64,000 nucleotides of DNA from Pacificibacter marinus (lineage in GTDB: Bacteria > Pseudomonadota > Alphaproteobacteria > Rhodobacterales > Rhodobacteraceae), in NCBI RefSeq assembly GCF_018860505.1, contig NZ_JAHKPU010000020.1:124001-188000 (forward strand). The letters are read 5' to 3'. Under the pieces are notes generated by a model, which did not search any database, was not told the DNA's origin, and was given only the letters and a program-made list of their open reading frames with translations. Positions 34,301-44,912 of the stretch are shown piece after piece. The stretch's first letter is position 1. The number at the start of each line of letters is the position of its first letter. Both the position numbers and the translations under genes were made by a program.

Positions 34301-36814
34301 TCAATCGAGATTACGAACAACCTCTTCGCGCTCAAAGAGCTCGATCACATCGCCAGGACGAATGTCTTCGTAGTTCTCAAACGCCATACCACACTCTTGG
34401 CCAGACTGAACTTCTTTAACTTCATCTTTAAAGCGCTTGAGCGTCTTCAGTGTGCCTTCATGGATAACCACGTTGTCACGCAGCAAACGTACACCTGCTG
34501 AACGACGCGCCACACCTTCGGTAATAAGACAGCCAGCAACCTTGCCAACGCCGCCAGACACTTTGAAGACTTCGCGAATTTCGGAGTAACCGATAAAGTT
34601 CTCGCGAATTTCCGCAGACAACAGGCCAGAAGCCGCTGCTTTCACATCATCTACAAGATCGTAGATCACTGAGTAGTAGCGAATTTCCACACCCTTTTGG
34701 TTCGCACTGCTCCGCGCGGAAGCATTCGCACGAACGTTGAAACCAATCACAGGTGCACCGGAAGCTTCAGCAAGGCCGATGTCTGTCTCAGTGATCGCAC
34801 CCACACCGTAATGTAGAACCCGAACACGGACCTCATCGTTACCGATTTTTTCCATCGCCTGAACGATCGCTTCGGCAGAGCCTTGAACATCGGCTTTGAC
34901 CAAAATTGGCAACTCAGCCACAGTTTCGTCAGCTTTAGCTTTCGCAAGCAACTGATCAAGTGTGGTTGCAGCACCAGCAGTCGCACGCTTTTCTTTCGCG
35001 GCATGGGCACGGTACTCAGCGATTTCACGCGCTTGAGCATCGGTGTCAACCACGTTCAAAACATCGCCAGCCTCAGGTGTACCGTTGAGGCCAAGAACCT
35101 CGACAGGAACAGATGGGCCAGCTTCATCGATGCGTTTACCTTGATCATTCACAAGCGCACGGACTTTGCCCCATTGCTCGCCGACGACAAAGATATCACC
35201 ACGTTTTAGCGTGCCTTTTTGGATCAAAACAGTTGCAACAGGACCGCGGCCAACATCAAGCTGCGCCTCGATCACGGCACCTTCGGCTGCGCGATCAGGG
35301 TTGGCTTTCAGTTCAAGAATTTCCGCTTGAAGCGCGATAGCCTCAAGAAGTTGATCCAGACCTTGACCAGTGTGCGCAGACACTTCGATAGACTGAACAT
35401 CACCAGAGAATTCTTCAACAATCACTTCATGTTGCAAAAGTTCCGCACGCACTTTTTGTGCATCCGCGCCTGGTTTGTCACATTTGTTGATAGCAACAAT
35501 CATCGGCACTTCCGCAGCTTTCGCATGCGCAATCGCTTCGATCGTTTGCGGCATGACGGAATCGTCCGCAGCAACCACAAGGATAACAATGTCCGTCACA
35601 TGTGCACCACGTGAGCGCATAGAAGTAAACGCCGCGTGACCAGGAGTATCAAGGAAGGAGAGCAATGCGCCGCCTTCGGTTGTCACTTGGTACGCACCAA
35701 TGTGTTGTGTGATGCCACCAGCTTCGCCCGTGGTTACGTTTGTTTTGCGGATTGCGTCAAGCAATGACGTTTTACCGTGGTCAACGTGGCCCATGATGGT
35801 GACAACGGGTGGGCGTGATTGCAGATCTTCGTCTTTGTCGACGATTTGCTGGATTACATCTTCAACGTCGGCATCCGACACACGCTGAATACGGTGGCCG
35901 AATTCTTCGACGATCAATTCAGCAGTATCTGCATCGATGGCTTGGTTTTGTGTGACCATCATGCCCATTTTCATGAGTGATTTCACAACATCGGCAACAC
36001 GTTCGGCCATACGGTTCGCGAGTTCGGACACAACGATTGTTTCAGGAACCTGAACGTCGCGCACAACCTTTTCGCGTGGCTCGTTATTGCCCATCGCCTT
36101 TTGACGCATACGATCTTGCTTACGCTTCATGGAGGCCATCGAGCGTACACGTTTGCCATCACCGCCACTCAACGCTTGGTTCAGTGTCAGCTTGCCAGAA
36201 CGACGGTTGTCATCGGCTTGCTTGTTGCGATTGTTGCGGTTCGCATCATCGTTGTCGCGCTTAACGGGTGCGGAGGAAGGACGGCCACGTTGATCTGGCG
36301 CCTTTTGCGCAGCAGCTTGTGCAGCAGCAGGATCATCAGGTTGAGCCGCTGCTTTTGGCGCAGGCTTAGGCGCCGCCTCACGCTTTTTAGCCGCTTCAGC
36401 TTCTGCCTTTTCGCGGGCTTCATCTTCAGCCTTAATTTTCGCGGTAGCAAGACGTTCTTGCTCTTCGCGTTCTTTGGCTTCGATTTCGGCACGACGGCGT
36501 GCGCGCTCTTCTTCACGAGATTTTTCTTCGGCAGCGCGGCGTTCGTTTTCTGCGGCCTCATTTTGCTTAGCAAAGGCAAGTGCCTTCATCCGGCGCTCCA
36601 TTTCCGTATCGGAAATGCCCGCAGGACGTTTAGACGGATCGCCAAGGCGCGGAGAACCGCCACCAGTCTTAGCAGCACCAGCTTTTGGAACCACAACGCG
36701 TTTGCGTTTGGTTTCTACCACAACGCTTTTTGTGCGCCCGTGAGAGAAGCTTTGTTTTACTTGTCCGGGGCCGCCGCGAAGGCCAAGGGGTTTTTTTCCA
36801 TCAGTATCGCTCAT
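34301..36814 (-). CDS. infB: Translation initiation factor IF-2
   Basis: An 837-residue GTPase that places initiator tRNA on the 30S subunit. The N-terminal third (about 65-250) is a charged coiled-coil region rich in Glu, Arg, Lys and Ala, then Asn/Asp. The G-domain begins near 335 with [20 protein letters not shown], then [31 protein letters not shown] and [16 protein letters not shown]. The C-terminal domains include [33 protein letters not shown] and [18 protein letters not shown]. Its start overlaps the ylxR-like gene by ATGA. Confidence 0.97.
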   Translation of the reverse strand: MSDTDGKKPLGLRGGPGQVKQSFSHGRTKSVVVETKRKRVVVPKAGAAKTGGGSPRLGDPSKRPAGISDTEMERRMKALAFAKQNEAAENERRAAEEKSREEERARRRAEIEAKEREEQERLATAKIKAEDEAREKAEAEAAKKREAAPKPAPKAAAQPDDPAAAQAAAQKAPDQRGRPSSAPVKRDNDDANRNNRNKQADDNRRSGKLTLNQALSGGDGKRVRSMASMKRKQDRMRQKAMGNNEPREKVVRDVQVPETIVVSELANRMAERVADVVKSLMKMGMMVTQNQAIDADTAELIVEEFGHRIQRVSDADVEDVIQQIVDKDEDLQSRPPVVTIMGHVDHGKTSLLDAIRKTNVTTGEAGGITQHIGAYQVTTEGGALLSFLDTPGHAAFTSMRSRGAHVTDIVILVVAADDSVMPQTIEAIAHAKAAEVPMIVAINKCDKPGADAQKVRAELLQHEVIVEEFSGDVQSIEVSAHTGQGLDQLLEAIALQAEILELKANPDRAAEGAVIEAQLDVGRGPVATVLIQKGTLKRGDIFVVGEQWGKVRALVNDQGKRIDEAGPSVPVEVLGLNGTPEAGDVLNVVDTDAQAREIAEYRAHAAKEKRATAGAATTLDQLLAKAKADETVAELPILVKADVQGSAEAIVQAMEKIGNDEVRVRVLHYGVGAITETDIGLAEASGAPVIGFNVRANASARSSANQKGVEIRYYSVIYDLVDDVKAAASGLLSAEIRENFIGYSEIREVFKVSGGVGKVAGCLITEGVARRSAGVRLLRDNVVIHEGTLKTLKRFKDEVKEVQSGQECGMAFENYEDIRPGDVIELFEREEVVRNLD

Positions 36815-37443
36815 ATCGTCGTCTTACCCTTTCCGGCGGAGCGCTCTCCACCGTTTATCTCGCGCACACCCATCAAACGTGCGGCGTCCTCTACAACCTT
36901 ATCGGAGAGGCCACCACGCGCGAGCGCGCCATGTATCACACTTTCACGGCCGAAAGCCAAACCCAATTCGGCGCTTGTTAGATGACCGAACCAACGGCCT
37001 CCCTCTGGCGTCCTAAGTTTGCCTTTACCGCGTTCAGATCCGTCGGAGGCTTGCATCAAAACAATCGCATGTTCTTCAGCAATCCACCCTTTAACTTTTT
37101 CAAACCCACACACTGCTTCGCCAGCTTTGCGCGCCAATGCAATGAGATGCACAACACGTTTGAGAAGACCTTGTTCTATAAGATCCACAAACCCGTCAGC
37201 CACCACAACATCTGCGCGCGCCACTTTGGCAAAGAGCTTTTTCTTAACCGCTTCATCCAAAACAGCGCGATCCGCGCTGACCCAAATGCCGCGACCCGGC
37301 AGTTTTTCAGCCAAATCAGGGACAACCTGCCCGTCGGGACCGATCACGAAACGGATCAGGCCAGAGCGAGGCTCTGCGTCGCGCGAAACAATGCAACGGC
37401 GTTCCCCATCATCTTTCGTTTTCTTGTGGCCACCACGGGACAT
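36811..37443 (-). CDS. ylxR: YlxR (DUF448) RNA-binding protein with C-terminal L7Ae-like region
   Basis: A 210-residue protein. The first about 90 residues match YlxR/DUF448: [40 protein letters not shown]. The second part (about 95-190) resembles the ribosomal L7Ae/L30e fold: [28 protein letters not shown], then [20 protein letters not shown]. It is therefore longer than the roughly 90-residue YlxR of Firmicutes; the joined form is usual in alphaproteobacteria. ATG at 37443 is preferred to a GTG at 37452 because AGGTGA lies five bases upstream. It sits between nusA and infB and may modulate ribosome or RNase P related RNA. Confidence 0.9.
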   Translation of the reverse strand: MSRGGHKKTKDDGERRCIVSRDAEPRSGLIRFVIGPDGQVVPDLAEKLPGRGIWVSADRAVLDEAVKKKLFAKVARADVVVADGFVDLIEQGLLKRVVHLIALARKAGEAVCGFEKVKGWIAEEHAIVLMQASDGSERGKGKLRTPEGGRWFGHLTSAELGLAFGRESVIHGALARGGLSDKVVEDAARLMGVREINGGERSAGKGKTTI

Positions 37444-37467
37444 CAGATTCACCTAAACCTAGACCTC

Positions 37468-39090
37468 TTAGGCCTCAGCCTCCTCTGTTTCGCCGCCAAC
37501 ATCTGCGTCGTCATCACTGGCACCTTCAAGCTCGGCAGGATCAACCCAACCCAGCTGAATGCGCGCTGTCATGACCAGCGTTTGCGCCTCTTCTAAGGAC
37601 ATGTCAAATTTTTCGAGCAGTCCTTCGTCCTTGTGGCGCTCGCCATTAATTGTTGTCCAACCGCCAGCAAGTTCCCAATCTGCGCATGTTGCGAAATCTT
37701 CGAGTGACTTCACGCCATCCTCAGCCAGAGCTTCAATCATCTGGGGTGTCAGGCCGTCAAATTCAACCAAGCTGTCCAGAACACCAAGTGCGCGCGCATT
37801 TTCGAGCGCTTTGAGGTTTGCGGCCTCAAGAACGTCACGTGCACGGGCTTGAAGTTCGCCAGCTGTGGCCTCATCCACCCCATCAATTACTAGCAATTCA
37901 TCAACTTCGACGTAAGCAACTTCTTCCAAGTTGGTGAAACCTTCGGACACAAGAAGCTGTGCGAAAAATTCGTCCAAGTCGAGATTGTCCATGAACAATT
38001 TGGTGCGGATCGCAAACTCTTTTTGGCGACGCTCAGATTCTTCGGCTTCTGTAAGAATGTCGATATCAAGGCCCGTCAACTGAGACGCAAGGCGCACGTT
38101 TTGGCCACGACGACCAATCGCCAATGACAATTGCTCGTCAGGAACAACAACTTCGATTTTTCCAGCGTCATCATCAAGCACAACTTTGGACACTTCAGCC
38201 GGCTGCAAAGCATTCACAAGGAATGTTGGCGCATCTTCGTTCCAAGGGATGATGTCGATTTTTTCCCCTTGAAGTTCATTCACAACAGCCTGCACACGAG
38301 ACCCGCGCATACCAACACAAGCACCAACAGGATCGATAGAACCATCATTCGAAATCACAGCGATTTTTGCACGCGACCCAGGATCACGAGCAACAGCTTT
38401 GATTTCGATAATACCGTCGTAGATTTCTGGCACTTCCATTTTGAACAGCTCAGACATGAATTCTGGCGCTGTACGCGACAAGAATACCTGTGGGCCACGC
38501 GCTTCGCGGCGCACGTCTTTGATGAAGCAACGCACACGATCATTCGGACGGTATGTTTCACGGCCGATTTTTTCATTGCGACGCAAGATACCTTCACCAC
38601 GACCAATATCCACGATCACGTTGCCGTATTCTTCGCGTTTCACAACACCGTTGATGATTGTGCCAGCGCGGTCTTTGAACTCGTCGTATTGACGATCACG
38701 CTCTGCTTCGCGCACTTTTTGCAAGATAACCTGTTTCGCAGATTGCGCTGCAATACGGCCAAGCTCAACTGGCGGCACTTCGTCAGTGATTTCACTGCCG
38801 ATTTCAGGATCAGCCATGTATTGCTTGGCTTGCTCAACAGTCAATTCGGCTTGGTAGTTTTCAAGCTCTTCGTCGGCCACAACAGTACGCACACGGGTGA
38901 ACGTGGCTTTGCCTGTTTTACGATCGATGTGAACGCGGATGTCCATTTCGGAGCCGTAGCGGGACTTCGCCGCACGCGCCAAGCTCTCTTCCATCGCTTC
39001 AACCACAAGGTTGGGATCGATCATTTTTTCGCGGGCCACGGCCTCAGCGGTTTGAAGCAACTCAAGCTGGTTGGCGGAGGTGATTGCCAT
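37468..39090 (-). CDS. nusA: Transcription elongation/termination factor NusA
   Basis: A 540-residue RNA-polymerase-binding protein that governs pausing, termination and antitermination. The N-terminal domain (about 1-125) begins with LELLQTAEAVAREKMIDPNL. The S1 domain (about 130-200) has GTIINGVVKREEYGNVIVDI, and the KH domains (about 200-345) have VGACVGMRGSRVQAVVNELQ and LAIGRRGQNVRLASQLTG. Two acidic repeat domains follow (about 365-510), ending in a very acidic tail. It lies 3 bp after rimP and 24 bp before ylxR. Confidence 0.97.
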   Translation of the reverse strand: MAITSANQLELLQTAEAVAREKMIDPNLVVEAMEESLARAAKSRYGSEMDIRVHIDRKTGKATFTRVRTVVADEELENYQAELTVEQAKQYMADPEIGSEITDEVPPVELGRIAAQSAKQVILQKVREAERDRQYDEFKDRAGTIINGVVKREEYGNVIVDIGRGEGILRRNEKIGRETYRPNDRVRCFIKDVRREARGPQVFLSRTAPEFMSELFKMEVPEIYDGIIEIKAVARDPGSRAKIAVISNDGSIDPVGACVGMRGSRVQAVVNELQGEKIDIIPWNEDAPTFLVNALQPAEVSKVVLDDDAGKIEVVVPDEQLSLAIGRRGQNVRLASQLTGLDIDILTEAEESERRQKEFAIRTKLFMDNLDLDEFFAQLLVSEGFTNLEEVAYVEVDELLVIDGVDEATAGELQARARDVLEAANLKALENARALGVLDSLVEFDGLTPQMIEALAEDGVKSLEDFATCADWELAGGWTTINGERHKDEGLLEKFDMSLEEAQTLVMTARIQLGWVDPAELEGASDDDADVGGETEEAEA

Positions 39091-39093
39091 GTC

Positions 39094-39693
39094 TCAGTCC
39101 TCTCTAAGGTCGTCAGTGGAACCGTCTTCGGTTTCAACATCATCAAATTTGGTTTCGTCAATCGCGCCGGACGCTTTGCGTTGACGGAGCATTTCAGCGA
39201 TCAGGTCGTCGGTCAGAATCAATTTTGCATCTGACAACCAGTCAAACTTAAGACCGATGGTAACCGTTTCGCCATGTTCGATAATGTTGATCAAAACATC
39301 ATCATCTTCGACGCCAGCCAATTCGCCTTTAAAGCGACGACGGCCATCGAACATTTCGTCAGTCTCAATGCGAGCTTCATAGCCCTCAAAGGTCTCAAAA
39401 TCTTTCAAACGTGTCAGCGGACGGTCGATACCGGGGCTGGACACTTCAAGCGTGAACTCGTCTTCAATCGGGTCCTCAACATCCAAAACCGCGGAAACGG
39501 CTGTGGAAATTTGGGCACATTCATCGACTTCGATGCCGCCAGTAGGGCGCTCAGCCATAATCTGTAGCGTTTTCGACTTTGTCGATGACATCAGACGAAT
39601 ACGCACCAGCTCAAAGCCCATTCCCTCGATAACGGGACCCACGATCTCGGCCATGCGGCGATCGATAGAGGTTTTGGCAATCAGTTCGGACAT
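39094..39693 (-). CDS. rimP: Ribosome maturation factor RimP
   Basis: A 199-residue protein needed for 30S subunit maturation. ATG at 39693 gives [20 protein letters not shown]; the frame stays open upstream to 40050 but that part has no family similarity. Motifs are [36 protein letters not shown] and [20 protein letters not shown], the last highly diagnostic. It is first in the rimP-nusA-ylxR-infB operon. The C-terminal extension (about 165-199), rich in Asp and Glu, is longer than in E. coli RimP. Confidence 0.94.
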   Translation of the reverse strand: MSELIAKTSIDRRMAEIVGPVIEGMGFELVRIRLMSSTKSKTLQIMAERPTGGIEVDECAQISTAVSAVLDVEDPIEDEFTLEVSSPGIDRPLTRLKDFETFEGYEARIETDEMFDGRRRFKGELAGVEDDDVLINIIEHGETVTIGLKFDWLSDAKLILTDDLIAEMLRQRKASGAIDETKFDDVETEDGSTDDLRED

Positions 39694-39739
39694 ATTCCAG
39701 TTAGCCTTTCGGGCATTTGGGGGCCTTTTTAAAGGGCAC

Positions 39740-39763
39740 AAAAAAACGGGCGCGCGGCCCGTT
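39740..39763 (-). terminator. Rho-independent terminator of pip
   Basis: On the minus strand AACGGGC / GCCCGTT forms a 7-bp stem with a 5-base loop (CGCGC), followed by a run of seven T. It lies 85 bp past the pip stop and just before rimP, so it separates the two transcripts. Confidence 0.88.
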
Positions 39764-39847
39764 GATATTTCCCGGTGGAACCTTGGGATGACCCAACGCG
39801 CCGCTGTTGAACAGGCATATACGCCGACACAGTCGAATCTGCAAGCC

Positions 39848-40837
39848 CTATCGCACAGCGCGTCCAATATGCCCCCCAATACGATCCATTGTCTCGACAA
39901 GTGTGGCTGCGATTTCTGTCTCTGACAAAGCGTGCCCTGCAAGGCCAACCATATGTAATGTCGCATTGGGCCACAGCTTATGCACGGCATAAGCGCTCTG
40001 TGGCGGGCACACCATATCAAAGCGACCTTGTACAATTGTACCGCGCACATGGGCCATTACATTCATATTGCGCAGGAGCTTATCGTCTTGTTCAAAAAAG
40101 ACTTGGTTGGCAAAGTAATGATTTTCCAAACGCGAAATAGCCCGTGCAAACTGAATGGGTGGATCACCGACCTTGCCGTTAGACCCAATCGACGCCAAAG
40201 CATTTTCCCATTTGGACCAAATCTTTGCGAAATGGTTCTCCATAGCCACATCGCCACTAAACAAGCGCCGATTATAGGCCGCAATCAAATCATCGTGTTC
40301 CTGTGCGGGAATTTCTCGAACAAAATCTTCCCATAAATCCGGCCAAAACCGCCCAGCGCCGCCGCCGTAAAACCAATCCAATTCTGTTTGCATGCCCAAA
40401 AAAACACCTCGCAACACCAAATGGATCACGCGATCAGGGTGCGCTTGAGTATAGGCTAAACCCAGCGTCGCACCCCAGCTTCCACCAAAGACCACCCATT
40501 GCTCAATGCCAAGAGTGACGCGAATACGCTCAATATCCGCCACAAGGTGCCACGTTGTATTATTTTCAACAGACGCAAAGGGCGTTGATCGCCCACATCC
40601 ACGTTGATCAAACAAAATAATGCGGTAAATCGCGGGATCAAAGAACCGACGCATGAACGGACTACAACCGCCACCCGGCCCGCCATGCAGCACCACAACA
40701 GGAATGCCATTGGGGTTGCCGCTTTGCTCGATATATAAAGTATGTCCATCGCCAACAGCCAGCATCCGTTGATCATTTGGTGAAAGCTGTGGATAGAGAT
40801 AACTATATGCGCTCTTTTGGCCCGATACCTTATTCAT
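39848..40837 (-). CDS. pip: Proline iminopeptidase
   Basis: A 329-residue alpha/beta-hydrolase that removes N-terminal proline from peptides. It has the oxyanion [18 protein letters not shown], the strand [14 protein letters not shown], and the nucleophile elbow [12 protein letters not shown] (Ser in the middle). The acid and base are in [10 protein letters not shown] and [12 protein letters not shown]. The length agrees with the family. It is divergent from ubiG with 86 bp between starts. Confidence 0.93.
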   Translation of the reverse strand: MNKVSGQKSAYSYLYPQLSPNDQRMLAVGDGHTLYIEQSGNPNGIPVVVLHGGPGGGCSPFMRRFFDPAIYRIILFDQRGCGRSTPFASVENNTTWHLVADIERIRVTLGIEQWVVFGGSWGATLGLAYTQAHPDRVIHLVLRGVFLGMQTELDWFYGGGAGRFWPDLWEDFVREIPAQEHDDLIAAYNRRLFSGDVAMENHFAKIWSKWENALASIGSNGKVGDPPIQFARAISRLENHYFANQVFFEQDDKLLRNMNVMAHVRGTIVQGRFDMVCPPQSAYAVHKLWPNATLHMVGLAGHALSETEIAATLVETMDRIGGHIGRAVR

Positions 40838-40923
40838 GGAAATCCTATATAGAGCATGATAGCTCAGAAAAAATCTTGATCACGACTCTGATCACATACG
40901 AATTGAACATGAAGGAACGGATC

Positions 40924-41670
40924 ATGCAAACGCCTCAGTCCACCATTGACCCATCCGAAGTCGCAAAATTCGAAGCGATGGCCGCCGAATGGTGGGATCC
41001 CAACGGTAAATTCAAACCGCTTCACATGCTCAATCCTTGTCGCCTTGATTATATCACAACGCAAATCGCCGCTGAATTTGGGCGCGACCTGAGCGACCTA
41101 AAACCGTTTACGGGACTGCGCTTACTGGATATCGGCTGCGGTGGCGGGCTTTTGTCGGAACCCATGGCGCGACTTGGGGCAACTGTAGTCGGAGCCGATG
41201 CTGCCGCGGGCAACCTGCCTGTCGCGCGCCTTCATGCGGAGCAATCTGGTCTAGACATCGATTACCGCCATACTGCCGCTGAAGATTTGGCTGAAGCAGG
41301 TGAGCAATTTGATGTTGTCTTGAACATGGAGGTTGTAGAGCACGTCGCCGACCCGCAAACCTATCTGAATGCCTGTCAGACTTTGCTTAAAGCAGGTGGT
41401 ATGATGATTTGCTCAACCATCAACCGCAATCCAAAATCCTATGTTATGGCCATCTTGGGTGCCGAAGTTGTTATGCGTTGGTTGCCGCGCGGCACGCATG
41501 AATGGGACAAGTTCATCACCCCAAACGAACTGTTCGACTTGATTTCCACAGCCGGCCTATCACCTGTGGACCGCAAAGGATTTGTTTTCAATCCTGTCTT
41601 GTGGACATGGTCTTTGTCAGATCGCGATCTATCTGTGAACTACGTTACAGCATCAATTAAGCCAGTTTAG
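40924..41670 (+). CDS. ubiG: Ubiquinone biosynthesis O-methyltransferase
   Basis: A 248-residue methyltransferase performing both O-methylations in ubiquinone synthesis. SAM-binding motif I is [20 protein letters not shown] near residue 63; other motifs are [35 protein letters not shown] and [17 protein letters not shown], specific for UbiG. ATG 40924 has AAGGA seven bases upstream and gives the family start ([17 protein letters not shown]); the frame is open further upstream without support. It converges on marR. Confidence 0.95.
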   Translation: MQTPQSTIDPSEVAKFEAMAAEWWDPNGKFKPLHMLNPCRLDYITTQIAAEFGRDLSDLKPFTGLRLLDIGCGGGLLSEPMARLGATVVGADAAAGNLPVARLHAEQSGLDIDYRHTAAEDLAEAGEQFDVVLNMEVVEHVADPQTYLNACQTLLKAGGMMICSTINRNPKSYVMAILGAEVVMRWLPRGTHEWDKFITPNELFDLISTAGLSPVDRKGFVFNPVLWTWSLSDRDLSVNYVTASIKPV

Positions 41671-41678
41671 GGTCGCAA

Positions 41679-42128
41679 TCATACGTCACTTTCAAGTCGA
41701 ATTCGCATCTCACGCAGCACAGGAAGGGCATTTTTCACCTTATCTTGCCCAATCGATTCGACCACTTGATTGAGGATGGGCGTGATCGCGGCCAAAGCTG
41801 CATCTCGTGCGGCTTTCCCTGCCGGTGAAATCGACACGAACTTGCGACGTGCGTCGTCCCAGTCTGGGCGAATGTGTATATGCCCTGCCCATTCCAATTT
41901 GTTCAGCGTGTTGGTCATAGCCCCGCGCGTCACATGAAACGCCCGCGCTAATTGTGCAGGAGAGCGCTCTTCACCAGATCGCGCCAAATGGTTGAGCACC
42001 GAAAAGTGACTGATCTCCATGCCTTTTGGCAGCGCTTTCGTCAGCCTATTTCGCGCCAACTGGTCTGCCATAAAAATTTCGGAAAAAAGGGCCACAGCCA
42101 AAGAATCTGTGCCGGTTGATGACGTCAT
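41679..42128 (-). CDS. MarR-family transcriptional regulator
   Basis: A 149-residue winged-helix regulator. The DNA-binding part (about 50-110) has RSPAQLARAFHVTRGAMTNT for the recognition helix and a wing with RPDWDDARRKFVSISPAG. Flanking helices should form the dimer. Such proteins usually repress nearby genes and respond to small aromatic or oxidative signals. It overlaps the nitrilase-family gene by ATGA, so it is translated with the enzyme and may regulate this operon; the ligand is unknown. Confidence 0.9.
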   Translation of the reverse strand: MTSSTGTDSLAVALFSEIFMADQLARNRLTKALPKGMEISHFSVLNHLARSGEERSPAQLARAFHVTRGAMTNTLNKLEWAGHIHIRPDWDDARRKFVSISPAGKAARDAALAAITPILNQVVESIGQDKVKNALPVLREMRIRLESDV

Positions 42129-42961
42129 TTTAAGGCCTTAAATACTCTGTCGTGTTGTAATGAAGGTATAGCTCTGCGGGCTTTGGCAACATCATTTAGA
42201 TCGTACTCCACGATCCCAACGCCGCACTCAATTCCACCATCATAAAGCACTTCACCCCAAGGCGAAATCGCTAAGCTGTGCCCGTGGGTTTTGCGTTTGC
42301 CACCCCTTGCTTCGCTATGTTGACCTGTCTGTGTTGGCGCAAAGATGAAACTGCCTGTTTCAATAGCGCGCGCACGCAGCAAAACCTCCCAATGCGCGCG
42401 ACCAGTGGCCTGCGCAAAGGCCGCAGGAACAGTCAGAATTTCTGCCCCCGATTGCGCCAATGACCGATAAAGATGCGGAAAACGTACATCATAGCAAATC
42501 GTCAAACCAATCGTGCCCGCATCCGTCTGCGCCACGACAGCGTCAGTTCCAGGGCGATACCCAGCAGATTCTTTATAGGATTCCGTATCGGACAGGGTCA
42601 CGTCAAACATATGAATTTTGTCATAGCGCGCCTTGATCACCCCATCTGGTCCAATCAAAAATGACCTATTCGCAAAGCGACCATCGGCATCACCTGTTTT
42701 CAATGCCAACGATCCAATAAGGATCCAAACGCCTCGCTTTAGAGCGTGTTTTTGTAAAGCTCGCAGCGTTGGATCATCAGCCTCAAAACAAAGTACATTC
42801 TGTTGATGCACCCGCGAAGTAGACACGCAGTTGGTGACCTCAGGTGTCATCACAATCTGCGCGCCGCGCGCGACGGCCTCATCAATATAGCTTTGCACCA
42901 CACGCAGGTTTTGCGCAGGATCATCGCTAGAGTTCAGCGTGACGAGGCCAACCTTTGGCAT
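42125..42961 (-). CDS. Carbon-nitrogen hydrolase (nitrilase superfamily, Nit1/Nit2-like)
   Basis: A 278-residue amidase. The catalytic triad is visible: Glu in IVMTPEVTNCV, Lys in RYDKIHMFDVTL, and Cys in IGLTICYDVRFPHLYR. FDVTLSDTESYKESAGY and the late GHSLAISPWGEVL match the Nit branch, which repairs deaminated glutathione or acts as omega-amidase on alpha-ketoglutaramate. Placement next to a glutaredoxin gene (5 bp apart) fits a role linked to glutathione. The exact substrate is inference. Confidence 0.88.
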   Translation of the reverse strand: MPKVGLVTLNSSDDPAQNLRVVQSYIDEAVARGAQIVMTPEVTNCVSTSRVHQQNVLCFEADDPTLRALQKHALKRGVWILIGSLALKTGDADGRFANRSFLIGPDGVIKARYDKIHMFDVTLSDTESYKESAGYRPGTDAVVAQTDAGTIGLTICYDVRFPHLYRSLAQSGAEILTVPAAFAQATGRAHWEVLLRARAIETGSFIFAPTQTGQHSEARGGKRKTHGHSLAISPWGEVLYDGGIECGVGIVEYDLNDVAKARRAIPSLQHDRVFKALK

Positions 42962-42966
42962 ATAAT

Positions 42967-43224
42967 TTACCCCGCCAAAAGCGGATCAAGTTTTCCGGCA
43001 TGTTCCAGTTGGTGCAGCTCATCACATCCACCAACATGTGTCTCACCTATAAAAATCTGCGGTACTGTGTGGCGACCATGAGCACGCTGCATCATTTCGG
43101 CACGCAGTTCTGGCTGAGCCATCACATCAAGGTTGGTGTATTCTACGCCCTTGCTGTCTAAAAGCCGCTTGGCGGCGATACAAAACGGGCAAATCGGTGT
43201 CGTATAGAGTGTTACAGGCTGCAT
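42967..43224 (-). CDS. grxC: Glutaredoxin 3
   Basis: An 85-residue dithiol glutaredoxin that reduces disulfides with glutathione. The active site CPFC is at residues 13-16 (TTPICPFCIAAKRLLDSKG); the cis-Pro and GSH-binding loop is HTVPQIFIGETHVGGCDELH. The length is standard. It lies between comF (36 bp) and the nitrilase gene (5 bp) in one minus-strand run. Confidence 0.95.
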   Translation of the reverse strand: MQPVTLYTTPICPFCIAAKRLLDSKGVEYTNLDVMAQPELRAEMMQRAHGRHTVPQIFIGETHVGGCDELHQLEHAGKLDPLLAG

Positions 43225-43260
43225 GTTTTTATCCTTTATGTCCGGCAGGACTATAAGGAT

Positions 43261-43983
43261 TTAGTTCTTCTTCGCAACGCGTGCCAGTACCGCAACGGAA
43301 ACTTGAACGGCGCCGCCTTGCAGGCAGGCCTTGGCGCAGGTCGTTAAAGTGGCACCTGTGGTCATAACATCATCGATTAACAAAACATGACGCCCCTTAA
43401 GTGTCCTTACGTGATGCGACCTCAACGCTATGGCGTTTGAAACGACATCCGTGCGCTCTTGCGCCGTCATGCCATCAAGTTTGCGTGTGGCTATGCGTCT
43501 GTGCAGTAGATTTGGACAGTGATCCAACTCCAGCAATCGTGATACACGGCGTGAAAGCAGCAATGACTGGTTATACCTGCGCCGAACCCCACGAAACCAA
43601 TGCAATGGCACAGGTGCGACAACCATATCTGTCGTCACCAAGGGGCGCGCAGCCTCGGCCAGCCATGCACCAACAGGATGAGCAAGATCCGTTCTATCTC
43701 CATGCTTTAGACGCAAAACGATGGATTTTGCATTCCCCTCATACAGTAAGGCAGCGCGCGCGCGCGACCACGGTCGCGGCACAGCACGGCATGAATCGCA
43801 CAAATCACCACTCTCGACCTCCCCAATCAACGGGGCTGCACACATTTCACAACCATTTTGCTTTATAAACGGCGTATCGGCCCAACATTTTGGACAAAGA
43901 CCGTGAACAAAATCGACTATTTCGTCGCATGTTAAGCATTGAGGGGGGTATAAGAACCGCGCCAGTCTTTGCATTTTCCGCAT
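43261..43983 (-). CDS. comF: ComF-family phosphoribosyltransferase-like protein
   Basis: A 240-residue protein with a zinc-ribbon region at the N-terminus (CLTCDEIV, CPKCW, CEMCAAPL, CDSCR) and a C-terminal PRTase domain with the PRPP-binding loop VLLIDDVMTTGATLTTCAKA. RRRYNQSLLLSRRVSRLLEL is the ComF-type segment that includes the conserved Asn-Gln. In Firmicutes ComF helps DNA uptake; in alphaproteobacteria the function is not well defined and the gene is usually chromosomal housekeeping. It is divergent from a methyltransferase gene (39 bp). Confidence 0.9.
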   Translation of the reverse strand: MRKMQRLARFLYPPQCLTCDEIVDFVHGLCPKCWADTPFIKQNGCEMCAAPLIGEVESGDLCDSCRAVPRPWSRARAALLYEGNAKSIVLRLKHGDRTDLAHPVGAWLAEAARPLVTTDMVVAPVPLHWFRGVRRRYNQSLLLSRRVSRLLELDHCPNLLHRRIATRKLDGMTAQERTDVVSNAIALRSHHVRTLKGRHVLLIDDVMTTGATLTTCAKACLQGGAVQVSVAVLARVAKKN

Positions 43984-44022
43984 GACTTCCTAAGTTGGCC
44001 CAACTTCACTGGAAGAGAGCTT

Positions 44023-44859
44023 ATGTCTAATACCGCCCCCCTCGTTGATCGTGCTCAATTGATACGCAACCGTCTGCGCGCCAAGCGTCTAGGGGGAGAT
44101 TTCTTTCTGCACCATGAGGCACGTCTTGAAATTCAAGATCGGCTCGACATGGTTAACAAACCGTTTACATCGCCAGCAATTGTCACGGGGTTTCCCGAGC
44201 TGTGGCAATCATGGTTCCCTGATGCAACAGTTGTTGCCGATGATGATGTTTTAGACCTGCAAGAGCGCCAACATGACCTTGTCATCCATGCCATGTCTTT
44301 GCACTGGGCCAATGATCCGGTTGGTCAACTTATTCAATGCAATCGCGCTCTGAAACCTGACGGTCTCATGATCGCTGCGTTTTTTGGCGACCAAACGCTT
44401 CACGAATTGCGGTCTTGTTTGTCGCAAGCCGAAATTGAATGCTCCGGCGGACTGTCACCGCGGGTGTTACCGATGGGGGAACTACGTGACCTAGGTGGCC
44501 TGCTACAACGCGCCTCATTTGCACTGCCTGTGGCCGATAAAACCACCACGAAAGTAACATTTTCGTCTCTAAACCAGCTTATTCATGATCTACGCGCTAT
44601 GGGCGAAACCTCTGCCTTACACGCACGATCCCGCAAAACCGCGACGCGCGCGCTATTTGAGGTCACTCAAACACTCTACAAAAAACACTTCTCAGGCCAA
44701 GATCGGTTGAACGCGACCTTTGATATGGTGTTTTTGACTGGCTGGGCACCAGATGCCAGCCAACCCAAACCCTTGATGCCCGGGTCTGCCAAAACGCGCT
44801 TGGCTGATGCCCTTGGAGCAAAAGAATTCAACTTACCAAATGATGCACCGCAGACTTGA
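44023..44859 (+). CDS. SAM-dependent methyltransferase-like protein (BioC/NDUFAF5-type)
   Basis: A 278-residue protein. It begins VDRAQLIRNRLRAKRLGGDF, as in the NDUFAF5-related group of alphaproteobacteria, and has the methyltransferase core HDLVIHAMSLHWANDPVGQL and NRALKPDGLMIAAFFGDQTL, then GGLSPRVLPMGELRDLGGLL. The usual glycine-rich SAM motif I is shortened and unrecognisable (VTGFPELWQSWFPDATVV). Either SAM is bound in a changed way or the protein has lost methyl transfer, as NDUFAF5 in mitochondria acts as hydroxylase on complex I. GGAAGAGAG precedes the ATG. Confidence 0.8.
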   Translation: MSNTAPLVDRAQLIRNRLRAKRLGGDFFLHHEARLEIQDRLDMVNKPFTSPAIVTGFPELWQSWFPDATVVADDDVLDLQERQHDLVIHAMSLHWANDPVGQLIQCNRALKPDGLMIAAFFGDQTLHELRSCLSQAEIECSGGLSPRVLPMGELRDLGGLLQRASFALPVADKTTTKVTFSSLNQLIHDLRAMGETSALHARSRKTATRALFEVTQTLYKKHFSGQDRLNATFDMVFLTGWAPDASQPKPLMPGSAKTRLADALGAKEFNLPNDAPQT

Positions 44860-44912
44860 ACAATTTTGACTGCGCCCTAGCCTAACAGAATACAAAAAGA
44901 CAGGATCACGCG

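Noticed and set aside
36101-36985. Open frame of 294 codons on the plus strand opposite infB/ylxR
   Set aside because: The Leu/Phe/Arg-rich product is the complement of the charged repeats of IF-2; no ribosome site or domain.
38131-39234. Open frame of 367 codons on the plus strand opposite nusA/rimP
   Set aside because: Its product is rich in His, Phe, Asn and Arg without any family motif, and the minus strand holds unmistakable nusA and rimP. It is an antisense shadow.
39094-40050. Long N-terminal form of RimP (318 residues)
   Set aside because: The first about 119 residues have no similarity, would cross the pip terminator and overlap pip; the usual start is at 39693.
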